DNA of 64,000 bases. Source: Desulfosoma sp. GTDB lineage: Bacteria > Desulfobacterota > Syntrophobacteria > Syntrophobacterales > DSM-9756. Of this stretch, positions 25,594-35,289 are shown in pieces. How positions within the stretch are numbered: position 1 is the stretch's first letter; every line of letters starts with the position of its first letter. Made by a program: the position numbers and the translations under genes. The stretch covers positions 232,893 to 296,892 of the forward strand of contig JBBFKY010000004.1 in NCBI GenBank assembly GCA_037481875.1, written 5' to 3'. The notes under the pieces were generated by a model. The model was not told the origin of the DNA, ran no database searches, and saw nothing but the letters and a program-made list of their open reading frames with translations.

Positions 25594-26420
25594 GGCATCT
25601 GCCTCTCGTTTTCGAGCTTGCGAAGAAAAATGTCGGCGGCATCGGCCAGCGGCGTTCCAGGCGCGATCTGCAAGACACGACGAAAAGCCACAATAGCCTC
25701 TTCGCTGCGGCCTTCGGCTGCGCAGATGCGGCCATAGTGAAATTGAGCGTCCGCCGACTGAGGTCCGTAAGTCACGGCTGCCTTGTAAGCGTGGCGCGCT
25801 TCGGCTCGTCTTCCCAGAGCTTCCAGGGCCCTGGCTCGATAAAGATGGGCTTCAGCGTAGGTGTTCTGGAAATGGAGCGCTTCATCGAAATAGGCCACAG
25901 CTTCCGCATAGCGTCCCTGATCCATCATGAGACGTCCCAAATTGTACAAGGGCTTTTCAGGAGTCCGGTAGAACGGGTTCGCTAGAGCTTTTTGGAAATG
26001 CTCCATTGCCTTGTCCTTCAACCCTTGCTCAGCATAAAAGGCTCCCAAAGCGTTGTGAGCTTCAGAATAATCGGGTTTCAGTTGTAAAGCCTTGAGAAAG
26101 TGCGCCAAAGCCTGGTCGGGCAATCGGCGTGCCGCGTAGGCCAAAGCCAAGCTATAGTGAATACGAGGGTTTTTCGGATCCTTTTTTTCTGCGGCCACCA
26201 GATACTGTAAGGCTTGTCCCGTGTCTCCGGCAGCCAGAAACTTATCCCCTAGAGCCTGCAGTTCTTCTCCGCTCATCCAGGCCGAGGGATCTTGTTCCGA
26301 AGAGGGCAATGGGGCGCAGCCCGTCACACTGAAAGCCAGCATCAGGGCAGCGAACCACAGATTCCGGAGCCTGTTCCTGGTCCCGACCATGTTCCGTGCC
26401 TTAGCCCCTTGTCGCTTCAT
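25590..26420 (-). CDS. TPR-repeat lipoprotein
   Basis: A 276-residue protein with an N-terminal hydrophobic segment and lipobox VTGC, then five or six tandem TPR units (for example GQALQYLVAAEKKDPKNPRIHYSLALAYA, ALNALGAFYAEQGLKDKAMEHFQKAL-like repeats). The layout resembles PilF/NlpI lipoproteins, which act as periplasmic adaptors. An internal ATG at 26390 would give a shorter signal peptide and is possible. Function beyond scaffolding cannot be stated. Confidence 0.8.
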   Translation of the reverse strand: MKRQGAKARNMVGTRNRLRNLWFAALMLAFSVTGCAPLPSSEQDPSAWMSGEELQALGDKFLAAGDTGQALQYLVAAEKKDPKNPRIHYSLALAYAARRLPDQALAHFLKALQLKPDYSEAHNALGAFYAEQGLKDKAMEHFQKALANPFYRTPEKPLYNLGRLMMDQGRYAEAVAYFDEALHFQNTYAEAHLYRARALEALGRRAEARHAYKAAVTYGPQSADAQFHYGRICAAEGRSEEAIVAFRRVLQIAPGTPLADAADIFLRKLENERQMP

Positions 26421-26451
26421 ACAGATTAACCCGGGCGCTTTTCCCCGCCAC

Positions 26452-27324
26452 TCAGATGACCTTGTTCAAACTGTACTCGATGATGCCTTCCGCTCCCCGT
26501 TTGAGCAATTGCGGAATCAGTTCTCGCACCGTATGCTTGGACACCACCACTTCCACACTCAGCCAGTCGGACTGATAAAGATGCGCCGTGGTGGGCGAAG
26601 TGAGGCTTGGTAGGATTTCGATAACGTCGTTAAGTTTTCCTTTGGGCACATTCATTTTCAGACCTACCAGATCTTCGGCGCGAAGAGCGGCCTGAAGCAA
26701 CAGACTGATCTGCTCGATTTTTTCCCGTTTCCACGGGTCGTTCCAGGCGGATTTGTTGGCGATCAGCTGGGTGTTCGTGAGCATCAGCTCCTTGACGATG
26801 CGCAGCCCGTTGGCTCTCATGGTGGCCCCGGTTTCCGTGACCTCCACGATGGCGTCGCACAAGCCGGCGATCACCTTGGCTTCGGTGGCCCCCCAGGAAA
26901 ATTCCACATGCACGTTCACTCCGGCTTGCGCGAAATAGCGCCGCGTGAAATTGACCAGTTCCGTGGCAATCTTCTTGCCTTCCAGGTCGGCCACGTCTTT
27001 GACAGGTGAATCATAGGGAACGGCCAGAACCCATCGAGCCGGACGCTGACTGACTTTGGAATAGATTAGGTCCGCCACCACATGAACATCGGAGTCGTTT
27101 TCCAGAATCCAGTCCTTGCCGGTCAGACCCGCATCAAAGGTGCCACTTTCCACATACCGGCTCATTTCCTGAGCGCGACAGATACTGCACTGAATTTCCG
27201 GGTCGTTGATTTCCGGAAAATAATTGCGGTTCGTCAGCGAAATCTTCCAACCGGACTTTCGAAACAATTCGATGGTCGCTTCCTGCAGACTTCCTTTGGG
27301 AATACCGAGAATCAGCTGTCTCAC
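26452..27324 (-). CDS. hisG: ATP phosphoribosyltransferase, long form
   Basis: A 290-residue HisG. It has [24 protein letters not shown], the PRPP-binding [15 protein letters not shown] and a C-terminal ACT-like regulatory domain (about 215-288: [23 protein letters not shown]). It catalyses the first step of histidine synthesis; the long form is normally inhibited by histidine and needs no HisZ. It overlaps hisI by four bases. No other his genes are present here, so the pathway is split across the chromosome. Confidence 0.95.
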   Translation of the reverse strand: MRQLILGIPKGSLQEATIELFRKSGWKISLTNRNYFPEINDPEIQCSICRAQEMSRYVESGTFDAGLTGKDWILENDSDVHVVADLIYSKVSQRPARWVLAVPYDSPVKDVADLEGKKIATELVNFTRRYFAQAGVNVHVEFSWGATEAKVIAGLCDAIVEVTETGATMRANGLRIVKELMLTNTQLIANKSAWNDPWKREKIEQISLLLQAALRAEDLVGLKMNVPKGKLNDVIEILPSLTSPTTAHLYQSDWLSVEVVVSKHTVRELIPQLLKRGAEGIIEYSLNKVI

Positions 27325-27722
27325 GCTTTGTAAACCTCCTTGGGATCAAACACACGTTCTTCACAGATCACAAATGCGCCGTTTTCCAAACGGCGGAAAA
27401 AGCACGAGTCGTACCCTTCATGGCAGGCGGCTCCGGTCTGTTCCACCTCAATGAGAAGAGTGTCCGCATCGCAATCTATGTACATGGCTCGAACCCTTTG
27501 CACATGTCCCGAGCTTTCCCCCTTGAGCCACAACTTGTTACGAGATCGGCTCCAATAATGTGCCAGCCCGGTTTCCACGGTCTTGGCCCAGGCTGTTTCG
27601 TTCATGTAAGCCAGCATAAGGACGCGACGGCTGAAGGCTTCTTGTACAATGACGGGAAGCAGACCGTTTCCTTTAGCGAAATCAGGTTTTTCTGTCAACG
27701 TCGTCTCCTGTGTTTTGATCAT
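27321..27722 (-). CDS. hisI: Phosphoribosyl-AMP cyclohydrolase
   Basis: A 133-residue HisI without a HisE domain. Typical motifs are [29 protein letters not shown], the zinc/magnesium-binding DCDADT and the C-terminal [11 protein letters not shown]. It opens the purine ring of PR-AMP in histidine synthesis. AAGGTGG precedes ATG 27722. It lies 65 bases after rlmN in the same direction and overlaps hisG. Confidence 0.95.
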   Translation of the reverse strand: MIKTQETTLTEKPDFAKGNGLLPVIVQEAFSRRVLMLAYMNETAWAKTVETGLAHYWSRSRNKLWLKGESSGHVQRVRAMYIDCDADTLLIEVEQTGAACHEGYDSCFFRRLENGAFVICEERVFDPKEVYKA

Positions 27723-27787
27723 CTATGAACCACCTTGCGCATGCGAATGACGCTCTGGGTCATAAACTTCAGAGGTGGCGTGAAACG

Positions 27788-28828
27788 CTATGGAGATACC
27801 ATTCGAGCGGCCAGCTGTCCACAGGCGGCTCGAATGTCGGCACCGCGACTCTGACGAATGGTCACGGTAAAATGGGCCTGCTGCAGAATATCCTGAAAAG
27901 CCAGAACACTTTCTTCCGATGGCCGTTCAAAAGGTAAGGCAGGATGCGGGTTGAATGGAATCAAGTTCACTTTGCATCGCACGTGGGAAAGAAGCTTTAC
28001 CAGACGTCGAGCGTCTTCCGGCCTGTCATTGACCCCCTTCAAAAGAAGATACTCAAAGGTGATCCTTTTTCGGGACGGCATTGGGTAGGTTCGACATGCT
28101 TCCATAAGAGCGGCCAAAGGGTATTTCTGGTTGATGGGCATAAGGCGGCTTCGTGTCTCATCATCGGCCGCATGAAGACTAACGGCTAAATTCACGGGAC
28201 TTTCTCGTCCGAGGCGTTCCATTGAGGGCACCAACCCGACCGTGGAAACCGTGACGCGTCTGTGCGAAAATCCGAGTCCTCCGGGGTCCAGAAGAATCTT
28301 GAGGGCTCGCAGCACAGCCTCCTCGTTGGCCAAAGGTTCTCCCATGCCCATGAACACAATGTTGGTGATCCGCTGCTCCGACCCGACAACATGCTGCATG
28401 TGAATCAATTGGTCGACGATCTCCGCCGTTCGCAACTGTCTTTTAAACCCCATGGTTCCCGTCAGGCAAAACCGACAACCCAAAGCACAACCCACCTGGC
28501 TGGAAATGCATGCGGTGAGTCGTGGAGGATCGGGAATAAGGACACTCTCGATGAGATGATGATCCTGAAGGCGAAAGACAAACTTACGGGTTCCATCCTG
28601 GGCCTCTTCGGTGGCGACGAGGCTGAGGGCGTTTAAAAAGGTGCCGTATTCCAGTTGGGTGCGAAAGGTCTTGGGCAGATCGGAACATTCCTCCCAGGAT
28701 CGGATCAATCGCCCGTAAAGGTGCCGAAAGATTTGGCGTGCTCGAAAAGCCCGTTCTCCAAGGCTGACAACCCAAGCTTCTAGAGCTTCCTGGGGAAAGT
28801 CCTTGATAAAAACACGATCCTGGACCAT
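27788..28828 (-). CDS. rlmN: 23S rRNA/tRNA adenine-C2 methyltransferase RlmN
   Basis: A 346-residue radical-SAM protein. The cluster motif is CALGCRFC in SSQVGCALGCRFCLTGTMG; NIVFMGMGEPLAN follows, and the final GADIRAACGQLA carries the methylated cysteine. It methylates A2503 of 23S rRNA and A37 of some tRNAs. The open frame extends back into the upstream gene, but ATG 28828, seven bases after that gene's stop, fits the family length. HSHAAD-type motif (SLHAADDETRSRLMPIN) supports RlmN over Cfr. Confidence 0.95.
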   Translation of the reverse strand: MVQDRVFIKDFPQEALEAWVVSLGERAFRARQIFRHLYGRLIRSWEECSDLPKTFRTQLEYGTFLNALSLVATEEAQDGTRKFVFRLQDHHLIESVLIPDPPRLTACISSQVGCALGCRFCLTGTMGFKRQLRTAEIVDQLIHMQHVVGSEQRITNIVFMGMGEPLANEEAVLRALKILLDPGGLGFSHRRVTVSTVGLVPSMERLGRESPVNLAVSLHAADDETRSRLMPINQKYPLAALMEACRTYPMPSRKRITFEYLLLKGVNDRPEDARRLVKLLSHVRCKVNLIPFNPHPALPFERPSEESVLAFQDILQQAHFTVTIRQSRGADIRAACGQLAARMVSP

Positions 28829-28835
28829 GGGCAGG

Positions 28836-30152
28836 TTAAGCCTTTCGAACCAAGTACCGATTGGTGGTGCGATCTTGCAGAAAGACTCGATCATAAGATC
28901 GGCCATGAACGGCATCGAACCATTCATAACCCAAGGCCACACATTCCGGACAGGCTTTTCTTGGAATGTGAATGGCGAAAATGTGATAGCCTCGGTCGGT
29001 CAAGGAATCAATGGATAAAACGCCGCTGCACACAGGGCAGACACGAAGGCGTTCCTTTTGGTTTTCCAAAATGTTGTCCGTATCATAATAGATTGTGCGT
29101 TCCCTTTGAGCAAATTCCTTGGTGGCACGGTTTTTGGCGATAAATTCCGGGCATCGACGCCAGTAGCCCAGAATCTCTTCAGCTAACCGGTCGATGTAAG
29201 CGTTAGTTTCTTCTGGTTGCCGAATGCGTTTCGGGTCGTAATCCGGTTCCTTGACCTTGCTGTAATCCAATCCGGCCAAAGCCAAAATGATCCCCACATT
29301 GACATATGGTAAGGCCCCCTCGATGGAATAACCTCCCTCCAAAACAGCGATATGAGGTTGCAGCATACTGGTCAAAGTGGCGTAGCCTTGGGCTGAAAAG
29401 TTCATGTTGGTGATGGGGTCTGTGTAATGATTGTCCTGACCCGCGGAATTAATGATAAGTTCCGGCTGGAATTCTTGCACAATGGGGAGAACGATCTTTT
29501 CCATGGCCCGAAGAAAGCCTTCTTCCGAGGTCTTGGGTGGGAGGGGTATGTTGATGGTCGCCCCCATGGCCGTGGGACCTCCCAGTTCGTGATGAAAGCC
29601 CGATCCGGGATACAGGGTGCGGCCGTCTTGATGAATGGAGATAAAAAGAGTGTCCGGATCGTGCCAATAGATATCCTGGGTGCCGTCCCCGTGATGGCAA
29701 TCGGTGTCCACGATGGCGATCCTGTCCACACCGTACACATCACGCAGGTACTCGATCATGATGGCTTCAATGTTGATATTACAAAACCCCCGGGCACCGT
29801 GCACAACCCTCATGGCATGATGACCCGGTGGACGAACCAAGGCGAATCCTCGGTCGATCTTATGGGCCATAAGGGCCTTTGCGATGGTCATGGCGCCCCC
29901 GGCGCTGATGAGATGACTTTCGGTGAGCACACTGCGTTCGTCGGGCGCGCAGAAATGCACCCGTTGCACATCTTCGATGGTGGCGAGGTCCGGTTTAAAT
30001 TCTAGAATGCCTTGAATGTCTAAAAGACCTTCCTCAAAAATCTGATCTTGTGTGTAAAGTAGCCTTTCTTCCCGCTCCGGATGTGTCGGGCTGATGGCCC
30101 AGTCAAAAGCAGGAAAGATCACCAAACCGGTTTTATAAGCAGCACGAAGCAT
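28836..30152 (-). CDS. Histone-deacetylase-family (AcuC-like) protein with C-terminal zinc ribbon
   Basis: A 438-residue protein. Residues about 1-310 form an arginase/deacetylase-fold amidohydrolase with VRPPGHHAM, DTDCHHGDGTQDIYW and the late GGYS; zinc ligands D and H are in place. The last 80 residues add a CPVC...CPEC zinc-ribbon-like module not found in simple AcuC proteins. Substrates in this family include acetyl-lysine proteins and acetylpolyamines. It follows the hydantoinase-like gene by 12 bases and precedes rlmN by seven. AAGGAG supports the start. Confidence 0.85.
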   Translation of the reverse strand: MLRAAYKTGLVIFPAFDWAISPTHPEREERLLYTQDQIFEEGLLDIQGILEFKPDLATIEDVQRVHFCAPDERSVLTESHLISAGGAMTIAKALMAHKIDRGFALVRPPGHHAMRVVHGARGFCNINIEAIMIEYLRDVYGVDRIAIVDTDCHHGDGTQDIYWHDPDTLFISIHQDGRTLYPGSGFHHELGGPTAMGATINIPLPPKTSEEGFLRAMEKIVLPIVQEFQPELIINSAGQDNHYTDPITNMNFSAQGYATLTSMLQPHIAVLEGGYSIEGALPYVNVGIILALAGLDYSKVKEPDYDPKRIRQPEETNAYIDRLAEEILGYWRRCPEFIAKNRATKEFAQRERTIYYDTDNILENQKERLRVCPVCSGVLSIDSLTDRGYHIFAIHIPRKACPECVALGYEWFDAVHGRSYDRVFLQDRTTNRYLVRKA

Positions 30153-30164
30153 GACCCGTTCTCC

Positions 30165-31886
30165 TTAGGAAGACCGTGCAGAGCCGCAGGGTGCGCTGGC
30201 ATAGGTGATTTGCATTTTTTGAACCACAGATTGGTAATGGCTGATGAGGCCCGGTTTCACCTGGACACGGACACGGTAATACTTGCCTGTGGTGTAGAAA
30301 CCTCGAACCATGTTAAACTGCAGTTTCTCTAAGACTTCCGTTTCCAGATCGTCGCGGCTTGCCCCTTCTCGAACAGCTTTTTCCGTAAGCAGTTCCAAGG
30401 CCAAGGACACCGCCTTTTCCATGGTGAAATCGCGTTTCACAGGCTGATGAAAAGCTTCTTCGGGCGCCGTGGCGATTCCTCGTTCCGTGTCCACAAACAA
30501 GGTCAGTTCACATGTGGTGCGGGCCAAGGCGGCTCCCACGGCGTTGGCCACATCCCACGAAGGCACGACACGTACGGAATAAGGCGAAATTTCCTGCATG
30601 CGTTTGGCAAAGTAGGGGGCCGGACCTCCCAGAACAAGGATTTCTTTCGGTTGTACCTGATAGCCTTCCAGAAGTTGACGCACGGTATAGACCGGTTTGG
30701 CGTTGATGGCTTGAACCATATCTTCGGCGGCCCGAAGAATTCCTCGGCATGCTTCATCAAAAACCCATTGAGCGGCTTCGCGCAAAGGCAACCCCAAAGC
30801 CTGAGCCACCTGAGCCATACCGCGTTCGGAAGCCGCCCGGTTTCCTTTCAAATCCTCGCCCAGGACAATGATGGCATCGGTAGGGGTGGGTGTGGGACCG
30901 CCGAAAGCCATAGCCGGCCCTTCTCGATCCGGTCCCAATTGGAGACGTCCGTCCTTGACCCGCACCGCAGTGTCTCCCCCCAAAGCCAGAGAATGGCTTC
31001 TCAGGGCGCGAATAAGCGTTCGGAATTGACCTACTTCAGCACCCTGAGCTGCCAAAAGAGGCACGGTGCCTACAAGGATGGCCATATCCGTCGTGGTGCC
31101 ACCGATATCCAAAACAAGGGTGTCCAGGTTTTCCGTGGCATAGGGCAGGGAGCCCATCACACTGGCCGCGGGACCCGATAAAATGGTCTGTCCGGGAAGA
31201 TCCAAGGAAGCGTCAAAACTCATGGTCCCGCCATCCGCCTTCAAGATATGAATGGGAATGGCCAGGCCGTTTCTTTTCAAGGAGCGTCGCACGGCGTCGA
31301 AGAACTTCTTGTGAATGGAATAGACTGCCGCATTGAGATAGGCTGTGGCGATACGGCGGGGAAAGTTCAGATGTCCCGAAAGTCGATGCCCCAAAACCAC
31401 GTAATCAAAATGATCTCCAAGGATCTGTTGAATCTGGGTTTCATGTTTGGGATTACGTACGGAAAATTTCCCCACCACCCCCACGTGACGGACACCTTCC
31501 TTGCGCAACTTGGAAGCGATGGCCTCTATCTCCACGGGTTCGATGGGTTGAATTTCTCGGCCTCGATGATCGATGGAACCGGAAACCGAATAATAATGTT
31601 CGCTGGTGCGGAAAGCTTCAGGATCCAAACCTGGTCCGGCCGCCACAATCATCCCTACCGGGGGAAGCTTTGCTTCAGCGATGGCATTGGTGGTCAGGGT
31701 GGTACTCAACACAAGGCGTTCCACCTCATGAGGCGCCACGCCCAAGGTGACCGCTTCCAAACCTTTCCAGACACAAGCCAGCAAATCGTCGTGGGTCGTG
31801 GGAACCTTGGCTTGACATTCGATGCCCTGCTCGCCCAACAAGACCACATCGGTGTGCGTGCCGCCCACATCCAGTCCTATGATCAT
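30165..31886 (-). CDS. Hydantoinase/oxoprolinase-family protein (HyuA-like)
   Basis: A 573-residue actin-fold protein. It starts MIIGLDVGGTHTDVVLLG, has STTLTTNAIAE, a second phosphate loop LDIGGTTTDMAIL and the typical VLGGPAPYFAKRM near the C-terminal third. The family covers ATP-dependent N-methylhydantoinase, 5-oxoprolinase and acetone/acetophenone carboxylase subunits. No HyuB-type partner is adjacent, so the substrate is open. GAGGT precedes ATG 31886. It heads the long minus-strand unit, paired with the deacetylase-like gene. Confidence 0.82.
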   Translation of the reverse strand: MIIGLDVGGTHTDVVLLGEQGIECQAKVPTTHDDLLACVWKGLEAVTLGVAPHEVERLVLSTTLTTNAIAEAKLPPVGMIVAAGPGLDPEAFRTSEHYYSVSGSIDHRGREIQPIEPVEIEAIASKLRKEGVRHVGVVGKFSVRNPKHETQIQQILGDHFDYVVLGHRLSGHLNFPRRIATAYLNAAVYSIHKKFFDAVRRSLKRNGLAIPIHILKADGGTMSFDASLDLPGQTILSGPAASVMGSLPYATENLDTLVLDIGGTTTDMAILVGTVPLLAAQGAEVGQFRTLIRALRSHSLALGGDTAVRVKDGRLQLGPDREGPAMAFGGPTPTPTDAIIVLGEDLKGNRAASERGMAQVAQALGLPLREAAQWVFDEACRGILRAAEDMVQAINAKPVYTVRQLLEGYQVQPKEILVLGGPAPYFAKRMQEISPYSVRVVPSWDVANAVGAALARTTCELTLFVDTERGIATAPEEAFHQPVKRDFTMEKAVSLALELLTEKAVREGASRDDLETEVLEKLQFNMVRGFYTTGKYYRVRVQVKPGLISHYQSVVQKMQITYASAPCGSARSS

Positions 31887-32157
31887 GACTAACCTCGAAG
31901 TCTCTGGGGAATTCCCGATGTCGCATGAAATCGCCTTTGGAAGTCGTCTAAGACAACGAAAAGGCTCACGTCGCGCCTCATGAACAAGGTCCTGCAAACA
32001 TTGAAGATGCTAGTCAAAAGCCGTTCCTCTGTCAATGAACCGTTTCTGCTTTCGAAACACCAAACAACCATTGCTTTACAACAAATGCAAAAGAGGCTAT
32101 CGTGCACCGATTTAGTGAGCATCAGAAGTCCTTTGAAACGACAAGGGCGACGAGCCG

Positions 32158-32832
32158 ATGATACCCCTGCGAGATGCCAATCCTTCCAGGCGTTTTCCTG
32201 CGGTGACTTACGGGATCATAGGGATCTGTGTTCTGGCTTTCTTTTATGAATTGGCTTTGGGGCCGAGCCTGCGGGTGTGGATTTACCATTATGGCATCGT
32301 CCCCGTTCGCTACACGCATCCGCAGGTGGCGGCGCGCTTCAGTCTTTTGGAACAAGCGATCCCCTTTCTGACGACCATGTTCTTACACGGAGGTTGGATG
32401 CATCTGATTGGCAATATGTGGATCTTGCATATATTTGGAGACAACGTGGAAAGTGCTCTGGGGCATGGTCGTTATCTGTTTTTTTACCTGTTATGCGGCC
32501 TTGCGGCGTCTCTTTTCCACATTATCACAAACCCCGCTTCTTCGGTGCCCACGATCGGAGCCAGTGGGGCCATTGCCGGGGTGATGGGAGCCTATTTTCT
32601 GCTCTATCCGCGAGCCAGGGTGCTTACCCTGGTTCCGATCTTTTTTTATTTCAGCATTGTGGAGCTGCCGGCTTACGTGTTTCTCGGGGTGTGGTTTGTC
32701 ATGCAATTTTTCAGCGGCACCTTTTCCCTCATGGGTAGCGGGACTCAGGTGGGCGGGGTGGCCTGGTGGGCCCATATCGGCGGATTTCTTGCCGGCATGG
32801 TGTTTCTAAAGGTCTTTCGAGGGCGTCCATGA
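32158..32832 (+). CDS. Rhomboid-family intramembrane serine protease
   Basis: A 224-residue membrane protein with about six to seven helices. Loop motif GGWMHLIGNMWILHIFGDNVE, catalytic serine in TIGASGAIAGVMG and catalytic histidine in WWAHIGGFLAG are all present. It cleaves transmembrane substrates within the membrane. AAGGG precedes the start. Its stop overlaps the start of the DUF167 gene (ATGA). Confidence 0.92.
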   Translation: MIPLRDANPSRRFPAVTYGIIGICVLAFFYELALGPSLRVWIYHYGIVPVRYTHPQVAARFSLLEQAIPFLTTMFLHGGWMHLIGNMWILHIFGDNVESALGHGRYLFFYLLCGLAASLFHIITNPASSVPTIGASGAIAGVMGAYFLLYPRARVLTLVPIFFYFSIVELPAYVFLGVWFVMQFFSGTFSLMGSGTQVGGVAWWAHIGGFLAGMVFLKVFRGRP

Positions 32833-33209
32833 ATCGGGAACAGAAAGAGGGTTTCCCATCGACACAGGAAAAGCTTCCATCTTTTTTGCAGAATCATCCT
32901 GATGGAGCGACCGTGTCGGTGTCTGTGCAACCGAAGGCGCGTCGAACCGAGGTTGTGGGTGTTCAACATGGGGAGCTCAGGATCAAATTGTGTGCCCCAC
33001 CGGTGGAAGGAGCCGCCAATAGGGAATGTCTTCGATTTTTGGCAGATTTAACGGGAACGGCAAAAAGCCGAGTCCGGTTGCTTTACGGGGATAAAAGCCG
33101 AAAGAAAGTGATTTTGATTCAAGGAACGAACGCCGAGCGGCTCGTGGAAATCTTTGAAGCGCTCGGGTATGGCGAAGAGCGGCCTTCGCCCACATCCAAC
33201 GGAAGCTGA
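32829..33209 (+). CDS. DUF167/YggU-family protein
   Basis: A 126-residue protein with the DUF167 core VSVSVQPKARRTEVVGVQHGELRIKL, APPVEGAANRECLRFLAD and GDKSRKKVILIQG. The family has a known fold but no settled function. An N-terminal extension of about 25 polar residues precedes the core. It is translationally coupled to the rhomboid gene and followed 16 bases later by thiolase. Confidence 0.85.
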   Translation: MNREQKEGFPSTQEKLPSFLQNHPDGATVSVSVQPKARRTEVVGVQHGELRIKLCAPPVEGAANRECLRFLADLTGTAKSRVRLLYGDKSRKKVILIQGTNAERLVEIFEALGYGEERPSPTSNGS

Positions 33210-33225
33210 GAAGGAGGACGGAATC

Positions 33226-34401
33226 ATGCGGGAAGCGGTTATTGTCAGTGCGGTGAGAACGCCGCTGGGAAGCTTCAACGGCTCTCTTTCGAACATCGGA
33301 GCTACAGCTCTGGGTGCCTTTGTCATCGAAGAGGCCGTGCGACGCGCAGGTATTCAAAAACAAGACGTGAACGAAGTGATCATGGGGCAGGTCCTTCCTT
33401 GTGGTTACGGGCAAAACCCGGCCAAACAAGCAGCCGTTAAGGCGGGTATGCCATGGGAAGTGGAATGCTTGACGGTGAACAAGGTCTGTGGCTCGGGCTT
33501 GAAGGCCGTCATGCTGGCCGCTCAAGCCGTTCAAACGGGTGATGCCGACGTGGTGGTGGCCGGTGGCATGGAAAACATGAGCATGGCTCCGTATTTTCTG
33601 GACAAGGCTCGCACGGGCTACCGCATGGGCCATGGGCAGCTTAAGGATCATATGATTCACGACGGTCTGTGGGACATTGTCAATGATTTTCACATGGGCA
33701 TTTCCAATGAATTGTGTAGTGAACGCTATGGAGTGAGCCGAGAAGACCAAGATCGGTATGCGGAGGAATCTTATCGGCGCTCTTTGGCGGCTATCGCCGC
33801 AGGCAAGTTTCAGGATGAAATCGTGCCGGTGCCCATTCCGCAACGCAAAGGGGATCCTGTTCTTTTTGCCAAGGATGAATGCCCTCGGGAAACCACCTAT
33901 GAAGCCCTTTCCAAGATGAAGCCGGCTTTTAAGGAAGGTGGGGTGACCACGGCGGGCAATGCGTCGGTTATTTCCGATGGGGCTGCAGCGGTGGTGGTCA
34001 TGGCCAGGGAAAAAGCGGAAGCGATGGGCTGCCGGATTATGGCCACCATTGGAGCTCAAGCTTCTGCCGGCATTGACATGAAGTACGTGCTGGTAGCTCC
34101 CATTTGGGCAATCCCCAAGTGCCTCAAGAAAGAAGGGCTTGGACTCGAGGATGTGGACCTCTACGAAGTCAACGAAGCGTTTAGCGGCTCGACCGTGGCC
34201 GTCTTGAGGGAACTGAAGCTGGATCCGGCCAAGGTTAATGTCAACGGGGGCAGTGTTTCCTTAGGGCATCCTATTGGAGCCAGCGGAACACGTGTTCTGG
34301 TCACTCTGATTCATGAAATGATTCGACAGGACAAGAAAATAGGCCTAGCTTCCCTGTGCCTTGGCGGGGGTGAAGCGGTAGCGCTTGTGGTGAAGCGATA
34401 A
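33226..34401 (+). CDS. Acetyl-CoA acetyltransferase (thiolase)
   Basis: A 391-residue thiolase. Nucleophile Cys88 lies in [11 protein letters not shown], the active-site histidine in [14 protein letters not shown] and the second cysteine in [11 protein letters not shown]. It condenses or cleaves acetoacetyl-CoA or 3-ketoacyl-CoA. AAGGAGG precedes ATG 33226. With the next two genes it makes three of the four enzymes interconverting acetyl-CoA and butyryl-CoA. The block around 34100 ([16 protein letters not shown]) matches biosynthetic-type thiolases. Confidence 0.92.
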   Translation: MREAVIVSAVRTPLGSFNGSLSNIGATALGAFVIEEAVRRAGIQKQDVNEVIMGQVLPCGYGQNPAKQAAVKAGMPWEVECLTVNKVCGSGLKAVMLAAQAVQTGDADVVVAGGMENMSMAPYFLDKARTGYRMGHGQLKDHMIHDGLWDIVNDFHMGISNELCSERYGVSREDQDRYAEESYRRSLAAIAAGKFQDEIVPVPIPQRKGDPVLFAKDECPRETTYEALSKMKPAFKEGGVTTAGNASVISDGAAAVVVMAREKAEAMGCRIMATIGAQASAGIDMKYVLVAPIWAIPKCLKKEGLGLEDVDLYEVNEAFSGSTVAVLRELKLDPAKVNVNGGSVSLGHPIGASGTRVLVTLIHEMIRQDKKIGLASLCLGGGEAVALVVKR

Positions 34402-34419
34402 AGAAAGAGGAGGAAACCC

Positions 34420-35271
34420 ATGGAAGTGAAAACCTTTGGTGTGATCGGTGCCGGCCAGATGGGAAACGGGATTGCCCAAGTGGCAGCCATGAGCGGCCTT
34501 TCGGTGATCATGAACGATATTCAGGAAGAGTTTGTCCAAAGAGGGCTCAATACCATCAAGAAAAACCTGGCTCGTAGTGTGGAAAAAGGCAAGATGAGTC
34601 AGGAAGAAATGGACGCGGTGCTGGGGCGTATTCGCACCTCCGTGGATCTTAAGGACATGGCTGCCGCCGATTTCGTGGTGGAAGCGGCTACGGAAAATGA
34701 ACAGATCAAGTTCAAGATTTTTCAGGATCTGGACAACCTTTGCCAGGCCCATGCCGTGCTGTCTACCAACACCTCCTCGATTCCCATAGGACGTATTGCC
34801 GGAAAGACCAAGAGGCCGGAAAAAATTATCGGCATGCATTTCATGAATCCCGTTCCGGTGATGAAACTGGTGGAAATCATTCGCGGCATTGCCACATCCG
34901 ATGAAACTTTTCAGCTCACTTGGCAGCTTGCGGAAAAAATGGGCAAAACTCCGGCTCTGGCCCAGGATTATCCGGGCTTTATCGCCAACCGTATCCTCAT
35001 GCCCATGATCAACGAAGCCGTCTATTGTCTCTACCACGGTGTGGGCACTCGAGAAGACATCGACACGGTCATGAAGCTCGGCATGAACCATCCCATGGGC
35101 CCTCTCGCCCTTGCCGACCTCATCGGCCTGGATACCTGTCTCGCCATCATGGAAACACTGTACCAAGGATTCTGCGATTCCAAGTACAGGCCGTGTCCGC
35201 TTTTGCGTAAATACGTGGAAGCCGGCTGGCTGGGCCGTAAGGCGGGTCGAGGCTTTTACGAGTACAGCTGA
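34420..35271 (+). CDS. hbd: 3-hydroxybutyryl-CoA dehydrogenase
   Basis: A 283-residue NAD(P)-dependent enzyme. Rossmann motif GVIGAGQMGNGIAQVAAMSG, STNTSSIPI, the catalytic histidine in IIGMHFMNPVPVM, and the C-terminal NHPMGPLALADLIGLDT and RKAGRGFYEYS. It reduces acetoacetyl-CoA or oxidises 3-hydroxybutyryl-CoA. GAGGAGG supports the start. It is 18 bases from thiolase and 18 from the acyl-CoA dehydrogenase, so one operon. Confidence 0.93.
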   Translation: MEVKTFGVIGAGQMGNGIAQVAAMSGLSVIMNDIQEEFVQRGLNTIKKNLARSVEKGKMSQEEMDAVLGRIRTSVDLKDMAAADFVVEAATENEQIKFKIFQDLDNLCQAHAVLSTNTSSIPIGRIAGKTKRPEKIIGMHFMNPVPVMKLVEIIRGIATSDETFQLTWQLAEKMGKTPALAQDYPGFIANRILMPMINEAVYCLYHGVGTREDIDTVMKLGMNHPMGPLALADLIGLDTCLAIMETLYQGFCDSKYRPCPLLRKYVEAGWLGRKAGRGFYEYS

Positions 35272-35289
35272 GAGGGGAGGAGAGCTTCG

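Noticed and set aside
32983-34059. A 358-codon open frame on the minus strand
   Set aside because: It is antisense to the thiolase, which has its full set of active-site residues.
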